A stretch of 64,000 nucleotides of DNA from Carallia brachiata (Eukaryota; Streptophyta; Magnoliopsida; Malpighiales; Rhizophoraceae), in contig JADCRB010000031.1 in NCBI GenBank assembly GCA_021464245.1, forward strand, positions 2,951,651-3,015,650. The letters are read 5' to 3'. The position numbers and the translations under genes are program-made. How positions within the stretch are numbered: the first letter of the stretch is position 1; each line of letters begins with the position of its first letter. Of the stretch, positions 12,230 to 23,480 are shown one piece after another. Under the pieces are notes generated by a model that saw only the letters and a program-made list of their open reading frames with translations, was not told the origin of the DNA and made no database searches.

Positions 12230-12458
12230 GTTCCAACGTGAAGTGGAGAGAATTCTGGACCACCGAACGCAGGGACAAAGTAAGAAGAACAGGCGGGTTG
12301 AGTACTTGGTCAAGTGGAAGAATGCCCCAGACAATGAGGCGAGCTGGGAAAGAGATGTGACTCTATGGCAGTTCGAGAAGCAGGTGGAAGACTACCTATC
12401 AACCCTACCAACGAGGACGTTGGCTTCAACAGGTGGGGGTGGTTTGTTAGCCCCTTGA
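12165..12458 (+). pseudogene. C-terminal chromodomain of integrase
   Basis: The segment at about 12240-12410 has the chromodomain signature: EVERILDHR, then VEYLVKWKN, then EASWERDVTLWQFEKQVEDYL. This is the module that targets chromoviruses to marked chromatin. It is out of frame with the upstream integrase, and its stop codon lies within the 3' LTR. Confidence 0.9.
12432..12444 (+). other. Polypurine tract of the LTR element
   Basis: The G-rich run ggtgggggtggtt immediately precedes the 3' LTR, the position of the plus-strand primer. Confidence 0.75.
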
Positions 12459-13299
12459 ACACTTGGCATGCAGGAGTTGGCGGCACCTTGAGCCAATTCC
12501 TAGCATGGGACTTTGGAGTGGCTGGGCACTCCTTGAAACAAGGTGAAAGCTGAGAGGGTCAGCGCAGGCACGGGCCTACATGCGGGTCCCAGTGTGGACC
12601 AAGACTTGGTTGGACAAAGGATGCTGGACTACTTGTTCGTGGGCTCCATCAGATGGGCCATGGGCTTGGGCCAAGAGGCCCAAAACACAAGACTGGGTCT
12701 TGGCCAAGTCTGCATGGCACTACATGGCACCGAGTCTCCTACGACTGTGGAACGTGGGGACGTGCGGGTGTGGCTCTATCCGGGTGGCCAAGCATCGGGA
12801 TAATGCTCATCAGATCGTGCATGGCAAAGGATCGTGGGTAGATAAGACTTATCGAGATCAAGTGATGGATGATCGTGGGAGATAAGGCTTATCAGGATCG
12901 AGTCATGGATGAGAACGTGGGAAGATGAGGATTATCAGCCACGATAGAGATCGTGGGGAGATAACGTTTATCTCCAAGACCTAGATAGCTGGGGGTGTCA
13001 GTTATATATAGACCCTATGGGTTGTCATTTGTACTCAGTGAAAGAGAAATCACTCAGAGAGAAAGAGTGAAACACTGTTGAGAGTTTAGGTGATTGTTCC
13101 TTTGTATTGCTTGAGTTAAGTAATAAAAGGTTGGGAAAGGTTCTCGTATATGCTCTTGTGTCTCTTTCGAGTGTGTGAGTTGTGTGCCTTACTTATAGAG
13201 TTCCATTGTGCAAATCATTGTGTGTGCGGTTGGCTGAGACTAAGCGTGACTTAGTGCCATCACAAGATAATTTTGAGTGAGAAAATTAGCCGTGTGACA
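12445..13299 (+). repeat. 3' LTR
   Basis: This is the partner of the 5' LTR. Its TATA box at 13003-13010 sits at the same offset from the LTR start as in the 5' copy. The roughly 40-bp repeat block is at about 12829-12974. The stop codon of the chromodomain frame (12456-12458) falls inside the first bases of this LTR, so LTR sequence terminates the polyprotein. Confidence 0.95.
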
Positions 13300-13304
13300 A
13301 CGGG
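13300..13304. repeat. Target-site duplication, right (acggg)
   Basis: This is the right partner of the pentamer at 7087-7091. Confidence 0.95.
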
Positions 13305-16049
13305 TAAGTTGAAGCCAGCCAGTGACGCGTAGTGGGGTGGTTGTGTGGAGAGGCTTGAGAAATTTGAGAGAGAGAGTAATTTTAGAGAGAGTGTAGGGGT
13401 TGTTACGAAAATAAAAATAAATAAAAATAAAAGAATAAAAAAAATAATTATCGTGCTTTTTGAACATTGGCAAATGCGTGTATTATATTCTTACAAAAAA
13501 AAAAAAAAAAGGAAAGCACGCTGCAATTTTTGGGTTTTAAACAGTTGACCGGACATAATAAGAAAACTAAAAACAAAAGCATGCACATTAAGGATAAAAC
13601 TCAGTGCATTAGAATTATTGAATTTTTAATTTTAATCTCTAGATTCTCTAATCTAAAAAAAAAAAATCATAAATATGCGTGGACTTTGGTTCCATAGTGT
13701 CTTTTTATTATTTGTTTTAGACCGAGAGTTCCATAATGTCTTACAATAATGCTAACAACTTTTTGTCATGGTCATGGAGGGTGGTTGAAACTTTTTTCAA
13801 TGCATTACGATGTGCGATGATCATAATCAACATAATGGTCTGTGGTGTTTGTCCTTTTAGCCACAATCGTATGTTTAATAACTGGACCTCCTCCATCCTC
13901 TAATATTCCTCAACTGTTCAATGTTGTTTGCTCATAAAATTTTTGAGTCTCCAAGCAACTTTACAACGAAAATGATTTATGACCTTTTTCCTATTCTCAT
14001 TTGCGACAATATTAGTTCTTTCTCATCTTCCTTTTCTAAGCCTGACGTGTGCGGACTTGTCTTACCTTCTTTGGGAGGACGGTAAATCAATTACCATACA
14101 CGGTCTTCTTTTTTCCTCACTTTTTCAATGTCATTTTTTTGGTTGGTTCAGGGTCACATTTGGTCCATCATCATCCCAAGTTTCCTTCACACATACATGT
14201 AAGGTAGTTTTAACAGTTTGATTTCACGTAGTCATGTTGACTTGACTAGGCAGGAGGGTTCTTGAATTGGGACTCCGGCCGGTTGTAATTGATTGTCTTC
14301 ATTAGGTGAATTAAAAGATTTGCCACCTTAGAAAAGGAAGCCCATTAGAGGGTAAAGGTTTTTTCTTTTTTTTTCCTGTTCTCATAATTCTTGATTTTTT
14401 TTTTAAAAAAAAATCTTTGAGAGGACATTTAGTCCGGAAAGAGAAGGCATTTTATTCCAATCTCAACTTCTCCCTAACTCTTAACTAGGTGGCCACTAGA
14501 GCAGCCCCCAAATTAATAGCGCATGGGGTCTTGATCATGCCCAATATGAGAACCCCAACCTTTGTAGTGGAAGTTATTAGATGGTCGATTCCTTACCCAA
14601 AATGACCGAAATGGACTGGCTACGATTGTGTCTTTATATTTGAACTAAAATATTTATATTAATAATCAAAGTCATTTTAAGAACAGAAGTTCTCGAATCC
14701 AAGTGCCACTCAGAACTAATTAGCCAAAACAAAAAAAAGCAATTATGCAACTAGAATTATGGCAACAACTTTGCATGTGCCTCTATATTAGCTATAATGA
14801 CTGCAATTAACAATGGCCGCCATAATATCTTCCGCAATTTAAATTCCTGATTTGATACATAGCTAGGTAGGACTGTCTTCTCCCATGTGATATGGAACTA
14901 TCAGCAATCAAGTAGTCAAGTATTGTCCTTAATGAAGGTATAGACTATGTTGTAATAGGTCCACAGACGTGTCACAGCCCAAGGCATGTGGGGTTGCTTG
15001 CTTTGAAGTCATACCCCATTGATTAGAATCAACTATCAAGTATCGGGCAAAATAAAGTTCAGTCACTGTCCAGCGTCCAGGCAAGCGAGGACCTGTTCGG
15101 TAGATGTCCGGCAATTCCCGTGGCCACATATGGTTTTTGCCATTGGTGTCTTCTTGAATGAATCTTAATTGCTGGTTCATGGACTGATGTAGCGGAGATG
15201 TTTGTGTGTAAAGAATGTGGAATTATAGACTTAATAAAAGTGAATTGGCTTTTCTTTCCATTTCTAGATATATGGCAATGACACTCTAGGCTTGGTAATT
15301 AAAAATCCAATTGATTTTGAAATGTTCGAGGACATGCAAGAATTATGATTATTGACCTCTTCACATTTCAACGAGAAAGAGAAAAAGAATTAGTTTTAGA
15401 GTCGTTTCTAAAATTGAATATCTCGATTTTGAGTCTCTAATGTAAAAATATCAAATTCTAGAAAAAGTTATATACGTATTGATTCTTATATGTAAGTGAG
15501 CATGGGTAAATATATGCAAATATACAAAAATACTCTTGCATACTTCGCAGCTTGTAGGCTTTGGCTTATGAGCTCATAGTTAGTCTTCCATAGCCAAGCT
15601 AGTTTAAGAAAAACTGATTTGAATGAAATCAATAATTTAACTTTTGTCAAGATTTCTCAAAAAAAAAAAAAGAGATTTAACTTTTGTTAAGCACCTGTCT
15701 AGTGAATCTTACCACGTTAAAGTGCTTAATTACTAATTAAAAAAAGAGATTTGTTAGCCGCATTGTTAATTTATTTCATTGCAACAATTTGTTTCGTAGC
15801 TTCTTATGGAAAATGATTGATTCTTCGCATGGGGCTTTGTTTGATTCCTCGCTTTAACTATAACATAGAGGGGAGGGCTATGTCAAAAAATTAACAGCAC
15901 GTTGTGTTTGTTAAAAATTTTAATGCTCTTCACATGGCACTCCACATGCTATCGTTCCCTCACTTTGTATAACTTCCAGCCAAGGATAGCCTAGATACTT
16001 ATTTACCCAACTGCTACGCACCAAATCATGCTACTAAAGTTTTCTACCT
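13305..16049. other. Intergenic DNA, no gene recognised
   Basis: AT-rich DNA with homopolymer runs near 13496-13511 and 13657-13667. Open frames here (for example 13979-14221 plus and 14929-15180 minus) have no recognisable domain. They also lack supporting splice or start context. Confidence 0.45.
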
Positions 16050-16349
16050 AAGTATACCATGGTTGTAAAAACTAGACCGGACCGGTTGGTTCGACCGGTT
16101 GAATTGGTGACCGGTCAATTGTCTGGTCCGGTTCAAGGTAAAAATTGAAGGAAAAATCGGTTAAGAACGGGTCAAAATCGGACCGGTCCAACCGGTTCAA
16201 ACAAAATATAAAAATTCAAAAATTTTAATTTAATCTCAAATTTTGTTTAAATTATAATTTGAGCTCTAAGTATATTAAAATTTTCAATTTAGTCCTAAAC
16301 TTATCAAAACTTTCAATTTAATCCTTAAAACTAAAATAATTAATATTTA

Positions 16350-16358
<9 letters not shown>

Positions 16359-16395
<37 letters not shown>
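16359..16395. repeat. (TA)n microsatellite at left edge of the pararetrovirus insertion
   Basis: A run of alternating A and T replaces the short TA-rich spot seen at the equivalent place in the uninterrupted MITE copies. Confidence 0.9.
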
Positions 16396-16399
<4 letters not shown>

Positions 16400-17328
16400 C
16401 TAAAAAGAGATTTTGATAAATTTCCTTTTGCTGAAAATCAGTCCAGGTATCCGAAGATAATGGTTTTGAAATATTTTGAGAAGTCTCCAGAGGGGAAGAT
16501 GTTTTAGGGGTAAGTTAAACTTCAGAAACTTAAGGAAATGGGAAATGGCGCGAACTAAACAGGAACTTGGCAGTTTCTGTAAACAGTTTGAATTTAATCC
16601 CCTTCCAAATGATTCTAAAAAGAAATCTCCCACTAAAACTTCTTTTTTAAAAAACAAACGGTTTTCCAAAAAACATCTTCCATCTAAAGATGCTTTTTAT
16701 AAACCACCTTTGAAAAAAGAAACGTTTTCCTAAACAAAAACATTTTAAAACAAATTTTCCCGCTCCTTCTAAACCAATTGTTTGTTTTAAATGTCATAAA
16801 CCAGGACATGTTGCTCGCTTTTGTAAACTCAACAAAAGACTCCATGAGATTGATCTCTCTGATGATATTCGTCAAAGAATTCAGTCTTTACTTCTTGACC
16901 TTTCTGATTCTGAAAACAGTTCGTCAACAGAACCCCTAGCAATTGATGAACTTGCAGATACTAGTAGTAAGACTAGTTCTGATTCTGATTCAGATAAACA
17001 AGTCAATGTTCTTACAAAAGACCAAGAATTCATTCTACAAGTCATTAAGAGCATAGACAATCCTGATATTCAGAAGCAGTATCTATTACAGCTTCAACAA
17101 ACTTTAGAAACTCCTCCTGCAACTACCACTGTTGCATTAACTTCTAAAACAAATCCTTATGATTTAACCACTATTTTAAACAAAACACGAAAACCTCAGT
17201 TTTCTGACCTTTCTTTGACCCAGTTACAATCAGAAATTAAGACTATTAAAATTGAATTAAAATCTTTAAAGGAAAAGCAAGCCAATGATTCACAAACATT
17301 GCAAATGCTTTTACAGGTGTTTTATTAA
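16396..17328 (+). pseudogene. Endogenous pararetrovirus fragment: C-terminal coat-protein region
   Basis: The plus-strand frames encode a lysine-rich stretch followed by a CCHC zinc knuckle (C-x2-C-x4-H-x4-C, 16783-16824). A serine/aspartate-rich region and a helical, charged tail follow, ending at a stop at 17326-17328. This order is characteristic of the coat-protein part of the polyprotein of plant pararetroviruses (Caulimoviridae), most like petuvirus or florendovirus relatives. The genus is not resolved. A frame change near 16728 splits the lysine-rich part from the knuckle. There is no upstream capsid core, protease or reverse transcriptase, so the fragment is defective. Confidence 0.75.
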
Positions 17329-17619
17329 TCTGAACAGTGGGTAAGTTGGCTGGAATTGGTTTTGAAACTTGGTTCTCAATTCTGGTCAACTGTTTACCAA
17401 TAGTATGCAGACTAATATTGGAAAAATTGTTTTGTTCAATTATACTCTTTAGATTCTTATCTTCAGAGTTTGTAGGGATTTTGAATGGAGATGTTTCAAT
17501 GGAAACTTCTCCTTGTTTAAAGGAACATTTTCGTGGAGGAGGGTGTTCAGACTCAATCTGTTTTCCCTCAATTTCCCATACAGGAAGTGTTTTTTGTTTA
17601 ACAACAGGATTTATGGTTA
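17329..17619 (-). pseudogene. Endogenous pararetrovirus fragment, opposite orientation
   Basis: The minus strand is open through most of this block. It encodes a polar, proline-containing region followed by a short segment rich in NNFSN, HTIGKQL and RIENQ elements. Such segments lie between movement-protein and coat-protein regions in petuvirus-like polyproteins. It adjoins the coat-protein fragment but points the other way, so the two parts meet in inverted orientation near 17329. This is a rearranged remnant, not a colinear copy. Confidence 0.55.
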
Positions 17620-17635
17620 TATATATATATATATA
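17617..17635. repeat. (TA)n microsatellite at right edge of the pararetrovirus insertion
   Basis: This is a second alternating A/T run, directly before the MITE sequence resumes. Confidence 0.85.
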
Positions 17636-17727
17636 AAATTAAATACCGATTCAACCGATTGAATCTTGACTCACTAATATTTTTGATTCGATATCCAGTC
17701 TGATTCTAACAACCTTGAAGTATACAA

Positions 17728-20700
17728 AGAAATTACAAAAAAAAAAACACAAAGAAAAAAAAAACATCCGAATAAATTGGTCCGACCCAATTGATTATTT
17801 TTTCGAAGTCTGAACTTCAATCCTATGATTTCAATAGTTTCATAGGACGAAGCATCCAGTAATTATACATCGGGAGACCCTAATTTAATCGAAGCTTTAT
17901 GCGTATTGTTGTAATTTTTCCCTAACAAGTAATAGTAATAATAATTACTATCACTTATTATTGTTTCACTATAACCTGTCATTCTAATCCCTTTTTATCA
18001 TTTGCTCCCAATAAATTTCCTTCTCTGTGCCGCTATGATCATATTTTAATGGCCATATGTAATTGCCATCTCATCTTTTAATGGAACGGTATAATGGACA
18101 TGTACTCAGGCAGAGTCAATTTGTTTTGGTACTTCTTTTTCTTGTTACAAGAGAAGTAAAAAAGGATAAAAATAAAAAAGAAAAACAAAATCATTATGAC
18201 GTGAACATAAAATTGCAAGATTTTACAAAAAAAAAAAAAAAAGTGTTCCAAATAATTATGTTGCAAACGCATGACTTGTAATAGCACTATTTATCTACCT
18301 CAATCAAGCAGCATACGCGACCGTCTCATATATATATATATATATATAATACAAAAAGAAGACCTATCTACATTATGTCAATAATCAAATTTACGAATCG
18401 AAACGGAAGTAATTCTATTTGTATGTCTTATCTAACCAACTCACAAAAAGTGATTTATTATTTAAATACTGTTGAATTTAAATAAATTTCTTTCAAACTA
18501 ATCATTACGATTACTGATTTTAAAATTAATGACACATAATCGACAATCAAATCAAATATATTCAAAAATCAAAATTTATAAATGTTATTACTGAAACTCA
18601 AACTTAAAATTGTGTACGGAAGAAACACGCTGGAAACTCTATAAATTAGTTATCTGTTGCGGGCTTAAAATTATTAGATATGTGAAATCTTGCAACGACA
18701 CCAACGTGGGGCGTCCCGGCTCCCGAGGGTCACATATTACTAAGTTATTATATGATTCAGAGCCTCTTCTTATTCAATTTGCAATTCAATAATTGAGACC
18801 CAACCACTATTTCAACCTCCAAGTTCCAACTTCCACCCTGCCATTCGATAATCTGTGGGCTAGCAGACTATATATGCCGTCCAAAACCCTGAGAATAAAG
18901 TGTCTAAACTACCTACCAATTCCACATGGCTAGCTTCTTGCTATTATTACTATTTTTTTGTCAGATGGTGCCTGCTTGTAGGATTTTGGGGGCGCGCGGG
19001 GACTCGGAACCTTTCTCTTTCTCCCTCTGTTTGTTCACCCGAGGGAGTTGAACCGTGGCCAACTATGTCAATCAGAGTTGGTCATGGCTAGCTGGTTTTT
19101 GGTTTTGGGCCGCTATCAGGATAAATATATATGTTACGAGAACAGAAACAACAAGAAGTCGGTTATATAAATTATACTCTAATTGTTAGTTACATTTTTT
19201 ATAATTCTTATACCACCCGCGGTGGTGGTACTTAATTGATGATTTAATATATTTTTTTTCTTATTAATTCGGGTTTGAGTCAATTGCTAAGGATGTTATA
19301 CCCTGTGTGCTGTGGATTCTATATTTATTAATGCCATGACTGGGTGTAGGAGAGGCATATTTATATTCAATAATGTTCAAGTGGTGAATTTTTTTTATGA
19401 GAGAAATTAAATAAAGATGTAAACGGGTGACCCTTAATTTCGGTTCACATATGTAACAACTTATCTACCGACAATACACTTTTTTTTCAGGTAAAAAAAA
19501 ATTGTAGTTTTTACTAATACTAAATAATAGTTAATACTTATGATTCAATACGTTGAGTCTAAGTGCAAGTCTTATCCATTCATTATGTGTGCTTTTATCC
19601 AAGCCTACATAAAATAGAAGGAAGGCTATGAAATTAAAACTAGGTACTCCCGAACAGCGTGATCTGATCTTGGTCAAACAAAGGGGAGCATTCAATTCAT
19701 CGCCCCACTTTGGGTTTTCTGGCCAGCGGAAGAGAAAGACAGAAACAGATCTATTAGATGCGCACTCACGTAACCCACATCCATATCCTCAAGTGTTTCA
19801 TAAATAATGATCATACATAAATTCATACACCAAATTGGATTACTATATTATATATGGTGAATAGTATGGAAAGTGTGCAATTTTAAGAGATCTTTAGCCG
19901 TTGGAATTGTTGAACAAAAGAAAAAGATTACTGCAATCTTGAAGCGTTTGAAATGTTTATTCTACGTTAAAAAGCTAAAAAAATATGAATTCTTGTTCAT
20001 TGAGGAGAAGATTGAAAAAATGAAAAAAATTGTGAATCCCCGTTCAATGAGGGGATTCAATGTTCGTAGATCTTCTTACCAAATGGAAATCTTTATTTCA
20101 AGATTACGGCAGATCTTTGACCCTTTGAATTTTTTTTTTAAATGAAAAGATTATAATAGATTTTCAATCGTGAATCCTTGTTAAATGCGGAAAAATATTG
20201 TAAAACTTTTAAAAGATATGAATCTTTATTCCATGAGGAGAACAAGCAATTTACGGTTATTTAGATTGTGATATTTTAGTGAGAGAAAAAATTATAAAAA
20301 AAAATTATGAAAAAATGATGAGAAAATAAAATTTTTATGTGGATTATATGAAAAAATGTTGAGAAAGAAAAGTTTATAGATAAAATTATAAAAATATCCC
20401 TATAATTATTGAATAATGAATTGAATGAAAGTTAAAAATAAGATATTTTAGTCTATTTCTTTAATTGATTTTTATAATCATTTTTTTTAAGCTTTTAACA
20501 ATGGATTTTCTCGCCCATTTCTCACAGATTTCAAACAACAAATTTGGCCTTAGAATTTGTGTTTTCTTTCATTTCCAATTCTCGTGTATAAGCCAAATAG
20601 AGCGTAAACGTTAATAGATCTTTAGCCGCTCGAAAATCTTTCTATAAAATTTTTAATTTTATTATTACGGTAGATTTTTCAACAAATAAAATATTTGTGC

Positions 20701-21839
20701 AGATTTTTAACTCCCAGGCACCTTCCTTTTGCTAAAAAAAGGACCCAAAAAAAAAAACTATTAGATAGTAGTGCGGCTCTGTATTTAAAGGGAGGCGTAA
20801 AATAATTAGATAATTACAAAACAGTGAATTATAAATTTATTTTATGAGTTATAAATTTAATCTATAGTTTAACTTTAATAAAATTTAAATTTGTAAGTTT
20901 TGACAAAAATATAAACCCTTTCAACCAATTAAACTTTAAATGCGTTGGTAGTTGCACAAGCCTCTCTTACTAACACTGTATTTGTATAAAATTCTTGAGA
21001 GAGAGGAAAGTGAGAGAGAGAAAAGTGGAGGAGAAGATCATTAGAGGAGAATAATAGTTTTTATACTCTCTTGTGTTTAGAAAGAGAAGATAGGAGGGAG
21101 GAAAATTATAAATTTTTTTGTTTGGAAAATTGTAGAAAATATGAGAGAGAAATATAAAATATGTTGGAATAATAATTTTATCCTTCATAATAAATTCTAT
21201 TAAAATATTTTGTTTAGGTAAAATTATAATTTTTAAATTATGTGAGAGGTAATTGAGTCATTTAATAAATTTAGTAGAAGAACTAACAACTTTACTCTCA
21301 TTTTTTAGAGAATTGATTTTGGTGGAGTAGAGATGATTAGGGGAATTAGAAACTTTCATTTTCCCCACTTTTCAAACATTTCCTAAATACAACAATTTAT
21401 CTTAATCCTCTCACTTTCTTCTCCTTCTCACCACTTTCTTCCCTCTCAAACACAGTGTAAATGTAAGGACAAGTCGCATTCACAATTACAAATATCGTTT
21501 TTCTTAGCTTTTTCCTTCCAAAAATTAAATGGTATAACGGATGGCCAATATAATCGCAAAACATCATGCCCCAGGGAAAATTAGCTGGTTTACGCGTCAA
21601 ACATTAACAATACATACATACATATATTAATTCATGAATCAATCCCTGGAAATGGCACGCATAGTTATTCAAAGATTCTATTCATCAACTCAAGAAATCT
21701 GGAAAGACAAACAACGTGAGGAGTGTACTGTAGACAATGCAAGGCAAGATATAGAAATTAAGTTCAAAATTGGAACATTATCACATACAATTAATCAATG
21801 TCCATGTTTTCGGTTTTAAGGGAACAACGCCCTTGTTAA
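17728..21839. other. AT-rich intergenic DNA
   Basis: No gene recognised. A (TA)n run lies at about 18328-18348. Between about 19985 and 20245 a short motif resembling gaatcyttgttcaatgaggag recurs four times with variation (near 19988, 20034, 20173 and 20219). The phrase agatctttagccg occurs at both 19889 and 20620. These may mark an eroded transposon. Confidence 0.4.
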
Positions 21840-21994
21840 GAATCTACTAATCTATGTTTGATGTACCGTGTGTGTGATTCATGAAAAAAAAAAAAAACTA
21901 ATTTGTTATATATATATATATATAGAATCTACTAAACTATGTTTGATGTACCATATGTGTGATTCATGAAAAAAAAAATAATTTGTTTTATATA
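21840..21994. repeat. Two-copy tandem duplication, ~70-85 bp units
   Basis: The block starting aatctactaatctatgttt at 21841 recurs starting aatctactaaactatgtttg at 21926. Each copy has a following poly-A run and an aatttgtt tail. The units differ in the length of the A and TA runs. Confidence 0.8.
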
Positions 21995-22154
21995 GAGAGT
22001 AATGTCAAACATCCTGCAAACTGTGTTATAAAATATTTTAAAATATATAATTATAAAAATAATCGTTAAATAAAAAAAAATTAATAATTTTTTTTATAAT
22101 TATATATTTCAAAATATTTTATAATATAATTTTTAAAATGTTTGGCATTACTCT
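21995..22154. mobile_element. Small MITE with 8-bp target duplication (hAT-like)
   Basis: The 160-bp AT-rich element has inverted ends: agagtaatgtcaaacat at 21996 pairs with atgtttggcattactct ending at 22154. The octamer tttatata flanks it at 21987-21994 and 22155-22162. An 8-bp duplication fits the hAT superfamily. The interior is nearly palindromic and non-coding. Confidence 0.75.
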
Positions 22155-22162
22155 TTTATATA

Positions 22163-23150
22163 TATATAACTTATAAACTAATGAATTTTGATGGACAAAG
22201 AATACGAAAGGAAAATGTATGTATTTTGAATTTGCAGTAGCCTGATGGTCTAAAGCTTGGGGAAAAACCTTATACAAAAACATAATGGATATGAGATATA
22301 TTATAATTATCTAAATTCTTCATACTTTGAACAACACTCCATAATAACCAAAAAAAAAAGAAACCATGACACGTATGATACCGCGGCTAGTCCAGTCATA
22401 TGAACTGTTGGCGTTGGACTGGATTGCTGGGGTGGGGTGTGGCTGGCCCGGGGAATGGGGACCCGACCGGTTTTGCTGTTCTTGATTCACGAGGTGAGTT
22501 TTAACATTAGACAGCAACACAAACAGAGACAGAAACAGTTGAAGAATTTGACGCGACAAACGGATAATGTTGCTGTTGTTGTGCAAGCTGCGTAATAGAC
22601 TGCTACTGTTAATGATAGGGCCCCCACCCATGTGCAACGCCAGAACCAGCTTGGCTTTCGCCGCATAGGACCCCCTCCTTCCTGGTGGCGCTGCTGGTCT
22701 CCAGATCTCATTTCATCCGGGGAATTCTGATTATATGCCAAAAGAAATCATTTTGTGGGCGGTGGTATTGCAGTTACATTCAAGTTCTTGATACATAATG
22801 CAATTTTGATCGCTGTTTGTATTTTTTTTCCCCCTTCCTTTTGCCCTCTTTGAGGCAATAAGACTTGCGAGATTATGGAACGAGACCATCCCATTCATAT
22901 TCGATTCACATTTTGTTTCTTTCCTTTTTTTTTTTTGCTGGAAAAGTTGAGAAAAGTAGGCTGGAGTCCCAACAATCTCATTAGAGAACATTACGTAGAT
23001 GCGTCTAATTCGAATAATTACGATATTATTAAAGAAAATTTGGATGATTATAATATAAAGAACACCAAATCAAATACAAGTTTAACTTTATTGTTCTGAC
23101 AACATTCTCACTAAAAACTTAATAGTCGGTATGTTTGATGCTTACCTCAG
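22163..23150. other. Intergenic DNA, no gene recognised
   Basis: The 22380-22740 part is less AT-rich and holds minus-strand ORFs of 84-105 codons. Neither shows a domain or signal. They are treated as chance ORFs. Confidence 0.4.
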
Positions 23151-23152
23151 CA

Positions 23153-23480
23153 ATTTTTTTTTTAAATTCTCTTTGTTTGAAAGGTGAATTCCAATTTTAT
23201 TAGCAGAACAAAACATTGGGATCAGCTAAGGGCTGAAATACAATACAATCTCTAATCCCAAGAATATACAACAAATTTAAAAACTTCTCAACTATCGTGG
23301 AACAAGTAAAACTAATCTACAGCCAAGCAACAAGAGATATCTCTCTAAAAACTCCTTGTCTTGCAAAAGTATCTGCAATCGAGTTCCCGATCCTTCTAAG
23401 ATGTTAAAAACAAAATATTCTTAAAATGTTTCGGTAGCAATTGAATCCAATACCGCTCTTAATTGTTTCTGTGAGATAGT
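23153..23480 (-). mobile_element. 3' fragment of a LINE (RNase H end and 3' UTR)
   Basis: On the minus strand, 23318 to about 23425 encodes a segment reading RRIGNSIADTFARQG followed by a short tail and a stop. This is the C-terminal RNase H motif (R-R-x-G-N-x-x-A-D-x-x-A) of plant L1-like LINE ORF2. About 160 bases of 3' untranslated DNA follow, then a run of T on the plus strand near 23153-23163 (poly-A on the element strand). The fragment is 5'-truncated and has a stop upstream of the motif. Confidence 0.7.

Larger units (their letters stand above)
7092..13299 (+). mobile_element. Full-length Ty3/gypsy chromovirus LTR retrotransposon (decayed)
   Basis: The element is about 6.2 kb. It has LTRs of 853 bp (7092-7944) and 855 bp (12445-13299), each starting TGTTAG and ending GTGTGACA. 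The flanking pentamer acggg occurs at 7087-7091 and again at 13300-13304, a perfect target-site duplication. A primer-binding site matching initiator tRNA-Met follows the 5' LTR, and a G-rich polypurine tract precedes the 3' LTR. The internal order is gag with a zinc knuckle, protease, reverse transcriptase, RNase H, integrase and a C-terminal chromodomain. That order defines a chromovirus of the Ty3/gypsy (Metaviridae-like) class. The lineage (Galadriel, Reina or CRM) is not resolved. At least seven frame changes break gag-pol, so this copy is not autonomous. Confidence 0.97.
16060..17717 (+). mobile_element. Mutator-like MITE, copy 1, split by pararetrovirus DNA
   Basis: The two outer parts (16060 to about 16395 and about 17617-17717) together match the complete copies at 36848-37313 and 56694-57158. 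Shared landmarks are the accggaccggtt-rich left end, the AT-rich core with the phrase caatttagtcc, and the right end gattctaacaacctt. Flanking 10-mers aagtatacca (16050-16059) and aagtatacaa (17718-17727) agree at 9 of 10 positions and are the probable target duplication. A foreign block of about 1.2 kb occupies the AT-rich core and is bordered by (AT)n on both sides. Confidence 0.8.

Noticed and set aside
14929..15180. 83-codon minus ORF with a mixed composition
   Set aside because: Looks less AT-biased than its surroundings but has no recognisable motif, splice context or neighbouring exon.
19211..19230. Short palindrome around ccgcgg considered as an operator or hairpin
   Set aside because: Imperfect and isolated, with no adjacent gene.
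22320..22741. Two overlapping minus ORFs of 84-105 codons
   Set aside because: Cysteine-rich stretches arise from tgt/tgc-rich DNA. No signal peptide or domain arrangement is convincing.
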